Below are positions 55,532 to 63,724 of a DNA stretch of 64,000 nt, piece after piece. The stretch lies in the NCBI GenBank assembly GCA_900543625.1, contig UQSF01000010.1:1-64000 (forward strand). Reading direction: 5' to 3'. Origin of the DNA: an uncultured Eubacteriales bacterium (lineage in GTDB: Bacteria; Bacillota; Clostridia; Oscillospirales; Oscillospiraceae). The translations under genes were made by a program, and so were the position numbers. The first letter of the stretch is position 1, and each line of letters opens with the position of its first letter. The notes beneath the pieces are model-generated. The model made no database searches. It was not told the origin of the DNA and was given only the letters and a program-made list of their open reading frames with translations.

Positions 55532-55559
55532 CCGCCCGCACGGAGACCCGTGCGGACGG
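55532..55559 (+). terminator. Second copy of the terminator hairpin
   Basis: CCGCCCGCACGGAGACCCGTGCGGACGG differs from the first copy at two bases and is followed by CTTTTCG. It can end a transcript of repeat copy 3. Confidence 0.75.
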
Positions 55560-55669
55560 CTTTTCGTGGCTGCCGGTGATCGTGGGCTTTGCCCCATTGC
55601 CCGCCCGGGGCTGGACTTGCGCGCGGGAATGTGGTAAGATGGCGGCAACAGATACATTCGGAGGCGCAC

Positions 55670-56368
55670 ATGGAAAAACTGCTCCGCGCGGGCTTTGCCG
55701 CGATGGGTCTGCCGCTCGACGAGACGGCGCTGACCCGCTTTGAGACATACTACGAGCTGCTTGAGGAGCGCAGCAAGGTCATGAACCTGACGGCCATCCA
55801 CGGCGAGACGGACGTGGCGCAGCTGCACTTTCTCGACTCGGCCGCACTGCTGACGGTCGAGCCGCTTGCCGGAAAGTCGGTCATCGACGTCGGCACGGGT
55901 GCGGGCTTTCCCGGTCTGCCGCTGAAGATCGCGCAGCCGGACATTTCGCTCACGCTGCTCGACAGTCTGGATAAGCGCGTGCGCTTTCTCGGCGATGTCT
56001 GCGCCGCGACCGGGCTCGCGGATGTGACGTGCCTGCACGCGCGCGCGGAAGAAGCGCCGGAGCTGCGCGGCCGGTTCGACGCGGCGGTCTCGCGCGCCGT
56101 CGCGCGGCTGTACCTGCTGTGCGAGCTGTGCCTGCCGTTTGTGCGCACGGGCGGCGTGTTTCTGGCCATGAAAGGGCCGGATTGTGCCGAGGAGCTCGAC
56201 GAGGCGCGCAGCGCCATCCGGAAGCTCGGCGGCACATATGAGCGCACGGTGACCTATACCGTGCCCGGTACGGACGTGACGCACAGTGTTGTCGTCATCC
56301 GCAAGACGGCGGCCACGCCGCCAAAGTATCCCCGCCGCTGGGCGAAGATGCAGAAGGAACATTTATAA
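55670..56368 (+). CDS. rsmG: 16S rRNA (guanine-527-N7)-methyltransferase
   Basis: A 232-residue SAM enzyme that methylates G527 of 16S rRNA. Motifs: the N-terminal ALTRFETYYELLEERSKVMNLTA, SAM motif VIDVGTGAGFPGLPLKI and the later SRAVARLYLLCELCLP. The usual mnmE/mnmG/parAB neighbours are not here. ATG at 55670 follows CGGAGGCG; CTGGAC (55611) with TAAGAT (55635) at 18 bp may be the promoter. Confidence 0.95.
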   Translation: MEKLLRAGFAAMGLPLDETALTRFETYYELLEERSKVMNLTAIHGETDVAQLHFLDSAALLTVEPLAGKSVIDVGTGAGFPGLPLKIAQPDISLTLLDSLDKRVRFLGDVCAATGLADVTCLHARAEEAPELRGRFDAAVSRAVARLYLLCELCLPFVRTGGVFLAMKGPDCAEELDEARSAIRKLGGTYERTVTYTVPGTDVTHSVVVIRKTAATPPKYPRRWAKMQKEHL

Positions 56369-56374
56369 TGTAGA

Positions 56375-56408
56375 AAACACGCCCGACGCGGATGCGTCGG
56401 GCGTGTTT
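56375..56408. terminator. Bidirectional terminator between rsmG and threonine aldolase
   Basis: A perfect 15-bp stem, AAACACGCCCGACGC with GCGTCGGGCGTGTTT, between convergent genes. Confidence 0.9.
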
Positions 56409-56449
56409 CCGTTGTGAGAAAGCAGAACAGCGGATGCGGTGTCGTCTGC

Positions 56450-57496
56450 TCAACCGAGCACTTCGTTCAGCACCGCCAGCAGCGCGTCGACCTGCGCGTC
56501 GGTCGTTGCCCACGAGGTCACGAAGCGCACGGCCTGATGCGTTTCGTCTACGCGGGTGTTCGTGTGAAACGCCACCCGCTCCTGCAGCCGCGCGATCTGA
56601 TCGTCCGGCAGGATGGGGAAGATCTGGTTCGTCGGCGAGGGCACATACATCGGCACGCCGAGATTCGAGAGCGCGGCCGCGATGCGCTGTGCCTGCGCGT
56701 TTGCGTGGCGGCCCATGTCGAGCCAGAGATCCTGCTCCAGCGCGGCGGCAAACTGCACGCCGAGCAGACGTCCCTTTGCCAGCATGGCGCCGCTGCGCTT
56801 CATCGCGCGGCGAAAGCCCGGCTTGAGCGCGTCGTTGACGATGACCATCGCCTCGCCGAAGAGCAGACCGTTTTTCGTGCCGCCGATGTAAAACGCATCG
56901 CACAGCTGCGGCAGATCCTCCGGTCGCAGGTCGTTGCCCGCGGCCGTGAGCGCCTGCGCAAGGCGCGCGCCGTCGAGATACAGGTACAGCCCATGCGCAT
57001 CGCACGCAGCGCGCAGCGCGGTCAGCTCTGCCTTCGTGTAGACCGTGCCGAGCTCCGTCGTGTCGGATATGTATGCCATGCGCGGCAGCACCATGTGCTC
57101 ATCGTAGATGCCAGGCTCTGCGCAGTGCTGCGCGGCGGCGTCCGCAATGGCGGCGGGGGTGAGCTTGCCGTCTGCGCCGGGCACGGCGATCACCTTGTGG
57201 CCGGTGGCCTCGATCGCGCCGGTCTCGTGTACGTTGACGTGGCCGGTGTCGGCTGCGACCATGGCCTCCCATGGGCGCAGGAACGCAGCCGCGGCGAGCA
57301 GGTTTGTCTGCGTGCCGCCGACGAGAAAGTGCACGTCGGCATCCGGACAGGCAAAGCGGGCGCGGATGGCGTCGGCCGCACGGCGGCAGTCGTCGTCGAG
57401 CCCATAGCCGGGGGTGGCGCTGAGATTCGTGTCGCACAGGGCGCGCAGAACGTTCGGGTGTGCGCCCTCGGAATAGTCATTCTGGAAGCGGAGCAT
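56450..57496 (-). CDS. Low-specificity L-threonine aldolase family
   Basis: A 348-residue PLP enzyme of the beta-eliminating-lyase/threonine aldolase fold that splits threonine or allo-threonine to glycine and acetaldehyde. The PLP Lys lies in FYIGGTKNGLLFGEA; LYLYLDGARLAQAL carries the Asp that contacts the pyridine nitrogen. Length is normal. The 468-bp gap upstream holds a structured RNA with its own terminator; read-through could link the two. Confidence 0.9.
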   Translation of the reverse strand: MLRFQNDYSEGAHPNVLRALCDTNLSATPGYGLDDDCRRAADAIRARFACPDADVHFLVGGTQTNLLAAAAFLRPWEAMVAADTGHVNVHETGAIEATGHKVIAVPGADGKLTPAAIADAAAQHCAEPGIYDEHMVLPRMAYISDTTELGTVYTKAELTALRAACDAHGLYLYLDGARLAQALTAAGNDLRPEDLPQLCDAFYIGGTKNGLLFGEAMVIVNDALKPGFRRAMKRSGAMLAKGRLLGVQFAAALEQDLWLDMGRHANAQAQRIAAALSNLGVPMYVPSPTNQIFPILPDDQIARLQERVAFHTNTRVDETHQAVRFVTSWATTDAQVDALLAVLNEVLG

Positions 57497-57664
57497 GGCG
57501 GATTTCCTTTCGTCTGTGTGGGATTCGGCACGCAGCGCGTGCCGCCGCGGTTATGATAAGCCCGGCGGGAGAGGTTGTCAATGGATTGCGCCGCGCATTT
57601 TTTAAGCCTTTCCCTCATGGAGAAGGTGGCGCGGCCTTTCGACCTCATCCGCCTCGGATAAGAT

Positions 57665-57720
57665 CCGGCTTTTTTCTTGCCCTTTTGGGCAAGAAAAAAG
57701 CCGGCAGCTTTCGCTGCCGG
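57665..57720 (-). terminator. Overlapping terminator hairpins after the structured RNA
   Basis: One hairpin is CCGGCAGC-tttc-GCTGCCGG (57701-57720), followed on minus by CTTTTTTC. A second, perfect 18-bp inverted repeat (57665-57682 with 57687-57704) shares the CCGG bases, so the two folds exclude each other in part. Confidence 0.8.
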
Positions 57721-57729
57721 CCAGCCCGC

Positions 57730-57945
57730 CAATGCCGTGTGAGCCCAGTTACAACCTGCACAAGAAGGCAGGTGGGTCGCCTCTCTGCTGTTTCTTTGCT
57801 TCCAACGTCCAACCGGCATCTTTCAGCCGGCCGGGAGGCCTGCAATCCGCAGCGGAAGTTCTGGCATCCCTTATGAGAGATGTGGGTTTAAATGGGCTCT
57901 GAGCACAAACCGTGCTCCACGCACACAGCAGGACTTACTCCCATG
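57730..57945 (-). ncRNA. Structured non-coding RNA candidate (6S-like is one option)
   Basis: No reading frame fits this stretch, but it folds well. The ends pair: TGCTGTGTG (57922-57930, minus) with CACACGGCA (57733-57741), stacked on GAGCCCA with TGGGCTC. Between them are GAGCAC-GTGCTC, CCGGC-GCCGG and ACCTGC-GCAGGT hairpins and a large open centre. A strong terminator follows. The 5' end AAGTCCTGCTGTGTG and the closed-rod shape recall Firmicute 6S RNA; the class is not certain. The remaining part of the gap, 57497-57664, shows no feature beyond a weak GCCGCGC inverted repeat. Confidence 0.5.
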
Positions 57946-57964
57946 CTATGCACTGTGCAGAAAG

Positions 57965-58267
57965 TTATTCCTCCGCGTCCGCCGCTTCGTCCTCGTCCTC
58001 GTCGGCGAAGACTTCCTGCATATAATAATCATACACCTTGTCCAGCTCGTCATCGTCGTCGATGGAGCCGAAGAGCTCCTCGCCGTTTTCTTCGATGATC
58101 TTGAGCAGGACGATGCCGAAATCGGGGTCGTCCTCGTCCATGTCGGCGGGGAGCGCCGCGAGATAACTCTGTCCGTCGAGCTCAAACTCGTCGAGCACTT
58201 CCAGCTCGAACTCGTTGCCGTCCTCGTCCTCGATCGTCAGATAATCACTGCCGAATGCTTCACTCAT
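57965..58267 (-). CDS. DUF1292 protein
   Basis: A 100-residue, very acidic cytosolic protein of the DUF1292 family (YrzB-like). The core is YLTIEDEDGNEFELEVLDEFELDG...YLAALP, with an Asp/Glu-rich tail. Its role is unknown; in many Firmicutes it lies with ruvX and an alanyl-tRNA synthetase-linked gene, which is not so here. ATG at 58267 follows TGGAGGA. Confidence 0.9.
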   Translation of the reverse strand: MSEAFGSDYLTIEDEDGNEFELEVLDEFELDGQSYLAALPADMDEDDPDFGIVLLKIIEENGEELFGSIDDDDELDKVYDYYMQEVFADEDEDEAADAEE

Positions 58268-58303
58268 CGGGGTATCCTCCAGTCGTGATCTTTTTCTGAT
58301 TTC

Positions 58304-58332
58304 AGTGTACCCTATTCGGCGGCTAAAATCAA
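58304..58332 (-). promoter_or_regulatory. Promoter of the DUF1292 gene
   Basis: On the minus strand TTGATT (58327-58332) and TACACT (58304-58309) are 17 bp apart. Confidence 0.75.
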
Positions 58333-58338
58333 GTCTTT

Positions 58339-58656
58339 TTACGAGCCGAGATCCTCCAGCAGCAGCAAAAGCTGCTCCTGACTGCCGACAGTGATGCCGC
58401 CGCGCAGCAGCTCGCGGTCGGTGCGGCGCAGTCCGGCGGTCTCGATGCCGGTCACCTGCAGGGGCTTGCGGTCGCCGCCGGGGGCGAACACGCTCACATA
58501 TCCCTCATAATCGCGCAGAACAAATTCCGCCTGCGCACCGTCATACGAGGTGACCGGCGCGTCCGGCTGCTGCAGGGAAGAGATCGCCGCGCCTGCGGCA
58601 AAGGGCGACACGGCGCACAGCGCCGTCACGACTGTCAGTGCCAGCGTTCGTTTCAT
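58339..58656 (-). CDS. Small secreted protein, BofC-C-terminal-like
   Basis: A 105-residue protein with a signal peptide (residues 1-22, ending near AAGAA). The mature part, AEFVLRDYEGYVSVFAPGG...LRRTDRELLRGGITVGSQEQLLLLLEDLG, resembles small clostridial secreted proteins related to the C-terminal domain of BofC; I treat that as weak. It would act outside the membrane. GAAAGGAGCG precedes the ATG at 58656. It is divergent from the PBP1A gene. Confidence 0.7.
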   Translation of the reverse strand: MKRTLALTVVTALCAVSPFAAGAAISSLQQPDAPVTSYDGAQAEFVLRDYEGYVSVFAPGGDRKPLQVTGIETAGLRRTDRELLRGGITVGSQEQLLLLLEDLGS

Positions 58657-58754
58657 ATGCCACGCTCCTTTCACCGGAAAGTTTGCCCAATATGTGCGCG
58701 AACTATACGCGCCGGACAAAAATGCGCGAAGGACTATCCGGTGTTGACAGGGTG

Positions 58755-58763
58755 TGCTATAAT
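58755..58763 (+). promoter_or_regulatory. Extended -10 promoter of the PBP1A gene
   Basis: TGCTATAAT is a perfect extended -10 (58755-58763). The TTGACA at 58744-58749 is only 8 bp away, too close for the same promoter. Confidence 0.6.
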
Positions 58764-58858
58764 ATCATTTAACCGTTTTTATGCGCTGGACTTTGACCGG
58801 GTCTCTGACCCGCTGTTTCCCCCGCTTACATGTATTCTCAGGGAGGTGGCCATTGCCT

Positions 58859-60895
58859 ATGGCAAAACGACCGAAACCGGTATCCGCCCCACGCGCGGCA
58901 CAGGCTGCGGACGCGACCGTCAGTGTCGCGGGCGCGATCCTGCGCGTGATCGGCACGATCTTTTTGATCCTGCTCGTCACGGGGCTTTTGTTTTTGTGCA
59001 TCTTCGCGTACTACGTCAAAAACTGCCTGTCCACGGATCTGGACGTGCAGCTCTCGGACTTTACGGTCTCGCTCTCGAGCTCGATCCTGTATGAGGACGC
59101 CGACGGCAACTGGCAGAACCTCACGAATCTCTCGAGCACGGAAAACCGCGTCTGGGTCGACTATGCCGACATTCCCAAGGACATGGAGCATGCGGCCGTC
59201 GCCATCGAGGACAAGCGCTTTTACAAGCACAAGGGCGTGGACTGGTACCGTACGACAGGGGCGTTTATCAACATGTTCCTGTCGATGAAAAACGACTTCG
59301 GCGGCTCGACCATCACGCAGCAGCTCATCAAAAACCTCACCAAGCAGGACGATATCACCGTGCAGCGCAAGCTGCTCGAGATCTTCCAGGCGCTCGAATT
59401 CGAGAAGTCCTATGATAAGGAAGAAATCATGGAGTGGTACCTCAATATCGTCTACTTCGGCGAGGGCTGCAACGGCGTCTACACCGCCGCCGAGACCTAC
59501 TTCGGCAAGGAGCCGAAGGACCTCACGCTCGCCGAGTGCGCGAGCATCATCGGCATCACGAACAACCCCTCGAAGTACGACCCCTTCATCAGCCGCGAGA
59601 ACAATAAGGCCCGGCAGGAGACCATCCTCAAGCAGATGTATGAGCAGGAGTGGATCAACAAGGAGCAGTACGATGAGGCCGTGGCGCAGGAGCTCGTGTT
59701 TGTGCGCAGCGAATCCGATGAGCGCACCCAGACCATCTACAGCTACTATGCCGAGGCCGTCATCAACGACGTGCTCAACGATCTCGTCGAGCAAAAGGGC
59801 GTCAGCCGCGACACGGCGCGCACGCTGCTCTATTCCGGCGGCTATCAGGTCTATTCCTGCTACGATCCGAGCATCCAGCAGGCGATCAACGACGTCTATA
59901 CCAACCTCGACAACATGCCGCAGCGCCCGTCGGCCTCCGGCCAGCAGTTCGAGTCCGCCATCGTCATCATGGATCCCTACACCGGTGAGATTAAGGGCCT
60001 GTCCGGCGGTACGGGCGAAAAGACCATCAACTTCGGCACGAACCGCGCCACGCAGTCCAAGCGTCCGCCCGGATCGTCCATCAAGCCGATCGCGACCTAC
60101 GGTCCCGCGATGGAGCTCGGCCTCATCACGCAGTATACGCAGGTCAACGATGCGGCGGATATCAAGCTGACCGGCACGAGCTGGTACCCGAAAAACTCCG
60201 GCGGCGGCAACTACGGTGTCATCACCATCCGCGAGGCGCTGCAGCGCTCGCTCAACACCGTCTCGGCGCAGATCCTTGACAAGCTCACGCCGCGCGCATC
60301 GTATGAGTTCCTCAAGGATAAGCTCGGCGTTACGAGCCTTGCCGAGTCCGACTGCGACTACGCGCCGCTCGCCCTCGGCCAGCTCACCAACGGCATCACC
60401 GTGCGCGAGATGACGCAGGCGTACTCCGCCTTCGTCAACGACGGCGTGTTCACCTATGGCCGCACGTATTCCTACGTCAAGGATTCCAGCGGCGAGATCG
60501 TGCTCGAAAACCCCGCGCGCACGATCGTGGCTCTCAAGGCCAATACCGCGTGGAACATGGCCGATATGCTCTGCAACGCCGTCAACAGTGGCACGGGCTC
60601 TGAGGCGCGTCTGACCGGTATGTCCGTCGGCGGCAAGACCGGTACGACCACAAACAACTGCGACCGCTGGTTTGTCGGCTTTACACCGTACTATGTGGCC
60701 GCCGTCTGGACCGGCTACGATATGCCCGAGTATATGAACTTCTCCGGCAACCCCGCTGCCCAGATCTGGAAGCTGGTCATGGAGCCGATCCATAAGGACC
60801 TGGCGACCAAGAGCTTCCCGACGCCGAATGTCGGCACGCCGACCGGCATCTTCGGAGACTTCTCCAAGACGCAGGGTGCGGGCGACACGGAATAA
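58859..60895 (+). CDS. Class A penicillin-binding protein (PBP1A type)
   Basis: A 678-residue bifunctional peptidoglycan synthase. After a cytosolic tail and one membrane helix (about residues 30-60) comes the GT51 glycosyltransferase (AIEDKRFYKHKGVDWYRT, GGSTITQQLIKNL) and then the transpeptidase with SxxK in PGSSIKP, SLN and KTGTT. ATG at 58859 has GGGAGGTGG 9 bp upstream. It heads a row of wall-related genes, but the next gene has its own strong promoter. Confidence 0.95.
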   Translation: MAKRPKPVSAPRAAQAADATVSVAGAILRVIGTIFLILLVTGLLFLCIFAYYVKNCLSTDLDVQLSDFTVSLSSSILYEDADGNWQNLTNLSSTENRVWVDYADIPKDMEHAAVAIEDKRFYKHKGVDWYRTTGAFINMFLSMKNDFGGSTITQQLIKNLTKQDDITVQRKLLEIFQALEFEKSYDKEEIMEWYLNIVYFGEGCNGVYTAAETYFGKEPKDLTLAECASIIGITNNPSKYDPFISRENNKARQETILKQMYEQEWINKEQYDEAVAQELVFVRSESDERTQTIYSYYAEAVINDVLNDLVEQKGVSRDTARTLLYSGGYQVYSCYDPSIQQAINDVYTNLDNMPQRPSASGQQFESAIVIMDPYTGEIKGLSGGTGEKTINFGTNRATQSKRPPGSSIKPIATYGPAMELGLITQYTQVNDAADIKLTGTSWYPKNSGGGNYGVITIREALQRSLNTVSAQILDKLTPRASYEFLKDKLGVTSLAESDCDYAPLALGQLTNGITVREMTQAYSAFVNDGVFTYGRTYSYVKDSSGEIVLENPARTIVALKANTAWNMADMLCNAVNSGTGSEARLTGMSVGGKTGTTTNNCDRWFVGFTPYYVAAVWTGYDMPEYMNFSGNPAAQIWKLVMEPIHKDLATKSFPTPNVGTPTGIFGDFSKTQGAGDTE

Positions 60896-60949
60896 ACGCA
60901 GTGTTCACCCGCAGCCGGGTCGTACTTTCGCGGCCCGGTCTGCGCGGTG

Positions 60950-60978
60950 TTGACAAAATGATTGAAATGTGTTACAAT
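60950..60978 (+). promoter_or_regulatory. Strong promoter before the 96-residue protein gene
   Basis: A perfect TTGACA (60950-60955) and TACAAT (60973-60978) are 17 bp apart; this is the best sigma-A match in the window. Confidence 0.9.
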
Positions 60979-61009
60979 TCGAAAACAGTGGTATCGGAGG
61001 TGTATCTCA

Positions 61010-61300
61010 TTGGCAGCAAAAACGAATGAACTGTGCTACAAAGGCCATCCGCTGCGCCGCAAGGACAACCTGCTCTATTACGGCAGCATGGCTGACAAGT
61101 ACATCATCATGATGCAGATCCTCGACACGAAGAAGGTCAAAGATCTCGACGTGGCGACGCGGGTCTCCGTGCAGCTCCAGCTGACGGATCCGGATCTGAA
61201 GTCCCGCGACCGTGTGGTCAAAAAGACAGAAAAGGACGGGCTGTACAACGCCATGGACGTGGCGGCTGTGTGGCTGGACCGCGCGCTTGCGAATAACTAA
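61010..61300 (+). CDS. Small conserved protein of unknown function
   Basis: A 96-residue soluble protein without signal. It has NELCYKGHPLRRKDNLLYYG, a KYIIMMQILDTKKVKDLDVATRVSVQL core and an acidic/basic end. I believe similar proteins occur in other clostridia, but I cannot name a family. The start is TTG at 61010, set by GGAGGTG about 10 bp upstream. The strong promoter means high expression. The SH3b/NlpC gene follows after 15 bp in the same unit. Confidence 0.75.
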   Translation: MAAKTNELCYKGHPLRRKDNLLYYGSMADKYIIMMQILDTKKVKDLDVATRVSVQLQLTDPDLKSRDRVVKKTEKDGLYNAMDVAAVWLDRALANN

Positions 61301-61315
61301 GCAAAGGATGATTCT

Positions 61316-62821
61316 ATGGCGAAACGATTTCTGAAAACAACTGTTGTCTCCGTGATTTTTGCGCTCACGCTGGCCGTTTCGGCCTCCGCGGCGACTGCCG
61401 GCGGCGCGACCACGACGACGGCCGTGAACTTTCGAACGGGCGCCGGTACGAATTACGGCATTATCTCGACGCTCCCGGCCGGCACCCATGTTGTGGTGTC
61501 CGAGCGGTCCAGCGGCAATTGGGCCACGGTGGTCTACAACGGCACCGTCGGCTACATATCTTCCGATTACCTCAAACGCGCCAATGATATGGATGCCAGC
61601 TTCGGCACCGGTACGATCGATGGCAGCTATGTGCGCATGCGCTCCGGCGCGAGCACGAGCAGCTCCATTCTCGGCACCTACAATTCCGGCACCACGATGA
61701 CCGTTACCGGCGTCAGCGGCGCATGGTACAAGGTCAATTATAACGGCACGGACGGCTATGTCCACTCGGACTATGTCTCGCTTTCGGGCGTGACGAGCAG
61801 CGGCGGCAGCGCGTCCGGCTCCAACGGCTCGGTCAAGGGCAGCGATGTGCGTATGCGCTCCGGCCCGGGCACGAACTATTCCATCCTCGGCACCTACCAG
61901 AACGGCACGCCCCTGACCGTGACCGGCACGGAAAACGGCTGGTCGAAGGTCACTATCGGCGGCACGAGCGGCTACATCCGCTCGGACTACGTCTCCGGCG
62001 GCGCGGACAGCAAGACCGGCTACATCAAGGGCACGGGTGTGCGTATGCGCTCCGGCGCGAGCACGACCAGCTCCATCCTCGGCGTGTATAACACCGGCAC
62101 CGAGATGACGATCACCGGCGAGAGCGGCAACTGGTACAAGGTCAGCTACAGCGGTAAGGACGGCTATGTCAGCAAGGACTACATGACCACGACCAAGCCC
62201 AGCAGCGGCGGCTCGACGAGCCAGACCGGCTACATCAAGGGCAATGATGTGCGTCTGCGTTCCGGCGCCGGCACGAGCTACTCCATCCTCGGCACGTATA
62301 ATAACGGCACGCCGCTGACGATCACCGGTACGAGCGGCGACTGGACGGCCGTCACCATCAACGGCGTCAAGGGCTATGTCAACAGCGCGTATGTCTCCAC
62401 CACGAAGACGGAGGGCGGCAACGGCGGCGGAAGCACGCCGAGCGCTTCCATCGGCGAGACGATCGTTGCCACGGCCAAGCAGTACATGGGCGCGCCGTAT
62501 GTCTACGGCGGCATGAGCCCGTCCGGCTTTGACTGCTCCGGCTTTGTCAACTACGTGTACAAGCTCTGCGGATACTCCATGAGCCGTGTGGCCAGCAGCA
62601 TCTACAACAACAACGGCACCTACGTCGAGAAGGCGAACCTCCAGATCGGCGACCTGGTGTTCTTTGCGAGCAACAGCTCCAGCATCGGCCACGTCGGTAT
62701 CTACATCGGCAACGGCCAGTTCATCCACAGCAGCTCCGGCGCAGGCTGCGTCGTCATCAGCGACCTGAGCTCGAGCTACTACCTGAAAAACTACGTGGGC
62801 GCAAAGCGCATCGCAGGCTAA
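61316..62821 (+). CDS. Secreted NlpC/P60 peptidase with SH3b repeats
   Basis: A 501-residue secreted endopeptidase that cuts peptidoglycan stem peptides. A signal peptide (residues 1-26) is followed by five SH3b repeats (about 34-88, 97-155, 170-226, 236-293, 303-362), each with VRMRSGAGTxxSILGTY-like and GYVxSDYV-like units. A Gly/Ser linker and the NlpC/P60 domain follow (385-501): catalytic Cys in FDCSGFVNYVY, His in IGHVGIYIGNGQF. AAAGGATG precedes the ATG. Confidence 0.95.
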   Translation: MAKRFLKTTVVSVIFALTLAVSASAATAGGATTTTAVNFRTGAGTNYGIISTLPAGTHVVVSERSSGNWATVVYNGTVGYISSDYLKRANDMDASFGTGTIDGSYVRMRSGASTSSSILGTYNSGTTMTVTGVSGAWYKVNYNGTDGYVHSDYVSLSGVTSSGGSASGSNGSVKGSDVRMRSGPGTNYSILGTYQNGTPLTVTGTENGWSKVTIGGTSGYIRSDYVSGGADSKTGYIKGTGVRMRSGASTTSSILGVYNTGTEMTITGESGNWYKVSYSGKDGYVSKDYMTTTKPSSGGSTSQTGYIKGNDVRLRSGAGTSYSILGTYNNGTPLTITGTSGDWTAVTINGVKGYVNSAYVSTTKTEGGNGGGSTPSASIGETIVATAKQYMGAPYVYGGMSPSGFDCSGFVNYVYKLCGYSMSRVASSIYNNNGTYVEKANLQIGDLVFFASNSSSIGHVGIYIGNGQFIHSSSGAGCVVISDLSSSYYLKNYVGAKRIAG

Positions 62822-62833
62822 CAGGACGCAATT

Positions 62834-62864
62834 TGTCCCCCGGCAGCACCGGGGGACATTTTTT
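62834..62864 (+). terminator. Terminator of the NlpC/P60 unit
   Basis: TGTCCCCCGG pairs with CCGGGGGACA, followed by TTTTTT. Confidence 0.92.
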
Positions 62865-62938
62865 ATCTTGCGGCAGAATGTATGGCCGTGATATATTGAG
62901 GAAAATAATGTGTGTGTGGGAAAGGGCAGGTGAAGCCA

Positions 62939-63676
62939 ATGCAGTGTACCTACTGCGGACGAGACATTCCGGACGATGCGGTCTGGTGCACCTACTGCGG
63001 GGCGGAACAGACACCGCCGGACGAGACCACGCCGCCGGATGGCTGGCAGGACGAAAATATCCCGGTCGATGACTGGGATGACGAGGCAGATCTGCCGCCC
63101 GACAACACGTGGGTCGACGACCCGCCCGTGCCCGGCTGGGAGGATGATGCGCCCTATGCGCCCGCGCGGGATGCGGATACGCCGCGCAGCAAGGCACTGC
63201 TCATTGCGATCTTTGCCGCGCTCGGCGTGGCGCTGATCGTGCTGCTCATCGCGCTCAACGTCAAGCCCAAGCCGAAAGATCCGGCCGCCGCAGTGACGCC
63301 GGTCGTGACAGCCACGGCGCAGCCCTCCGCCGCACCGACGCCGAGCGCAGCGCCGACGCCGACGCCCACGCCGACGCCAAAGCCGGCCGACGGCGGCTAT
63401 ATCCTGCCGGACAGCGCCACGCGCCGGCTCACGCAGGCAGATGTGGCGGGCCTCACGTGGGAGCAGTGCTGCCTCGCGCGCAACGAGATCTACGCGCGCC
63501 ACGGCCGCATCTTCCAGACGCCGCAGATCGCGGCATACTTTGCGGCGCAAAGCTGGTATCACGGTACGGTGCCGGGCGCGTCGTTCGACAACAACATGCT
63601 CTCGCCAATCGAGCACGCAAATGCCGACTTCCTCGCAAATTACGAGACTGCCACCTGGGGGCATTCCTATTACTAA
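62939..63676 (+). CDS. Zinc-ribbon membrane protein with YARHG domain
   Basis: A 245-residue protein. Residues 1-25 are a zinc ribbon (CTYCGRDI, CTYCGAE); an acidic Pro/Asp-rich stretch follows; one membrane helix lies at about 85-108; then a Pro/Thr stalk and an outer YARHG domain with CCLARNEIYARHGRIFQTP. The YARHG domain is thought to act at the cell surface. The ATG at 62939 is preferred because the zinc ribbon then starts the protein, though GTG 62912 or 62930 is possible. Confidence 0.8.
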   Translation: MQCTYCGRDIPDDAVWCTYCGAEQTPPDETTPPDGWQDENIPVDDWDDEADLPPDNTWVDDPPVPGWEDDAPYAPARDADTPRSKALLIAIFAALGVALIVLLIALNVKPKPKDPAAAVTPVVTATAQPSAAPTPSAAPTPTPTPTPKPADGGYILPDSATRRLTQADVAGLTWEQCCLARNEIYARHGRIFQTPQIAAYFAAQSWYHGTVPGASFDNNMLSPIEHANADFLANYETATWGHSYY

Positions 63677-63680
63677 ACCA

Positions 63681-63714
63681 AAAACCTCCGCAGCTTCGGC
63701 TGCGGAGGTTTTTT
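63681..63714. terminator. Bidirectional terminator between YARHG and metK
   Basis: AAAACCTCCGCAG pairs with CTGCGGAGGTTTT around cttcgg, flanked by A and T runs on both sides. Confidence 0.92.
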
Positions 63715-63724
63715 GGTGATTCGC

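Noticed and set aside
58744..58763. TTGACA and TATAAT before PBP1A as one promoter
   Set aside because: The spacing is only 8 bp, so they cannot work together; the TATAAT has its own TGn extension.
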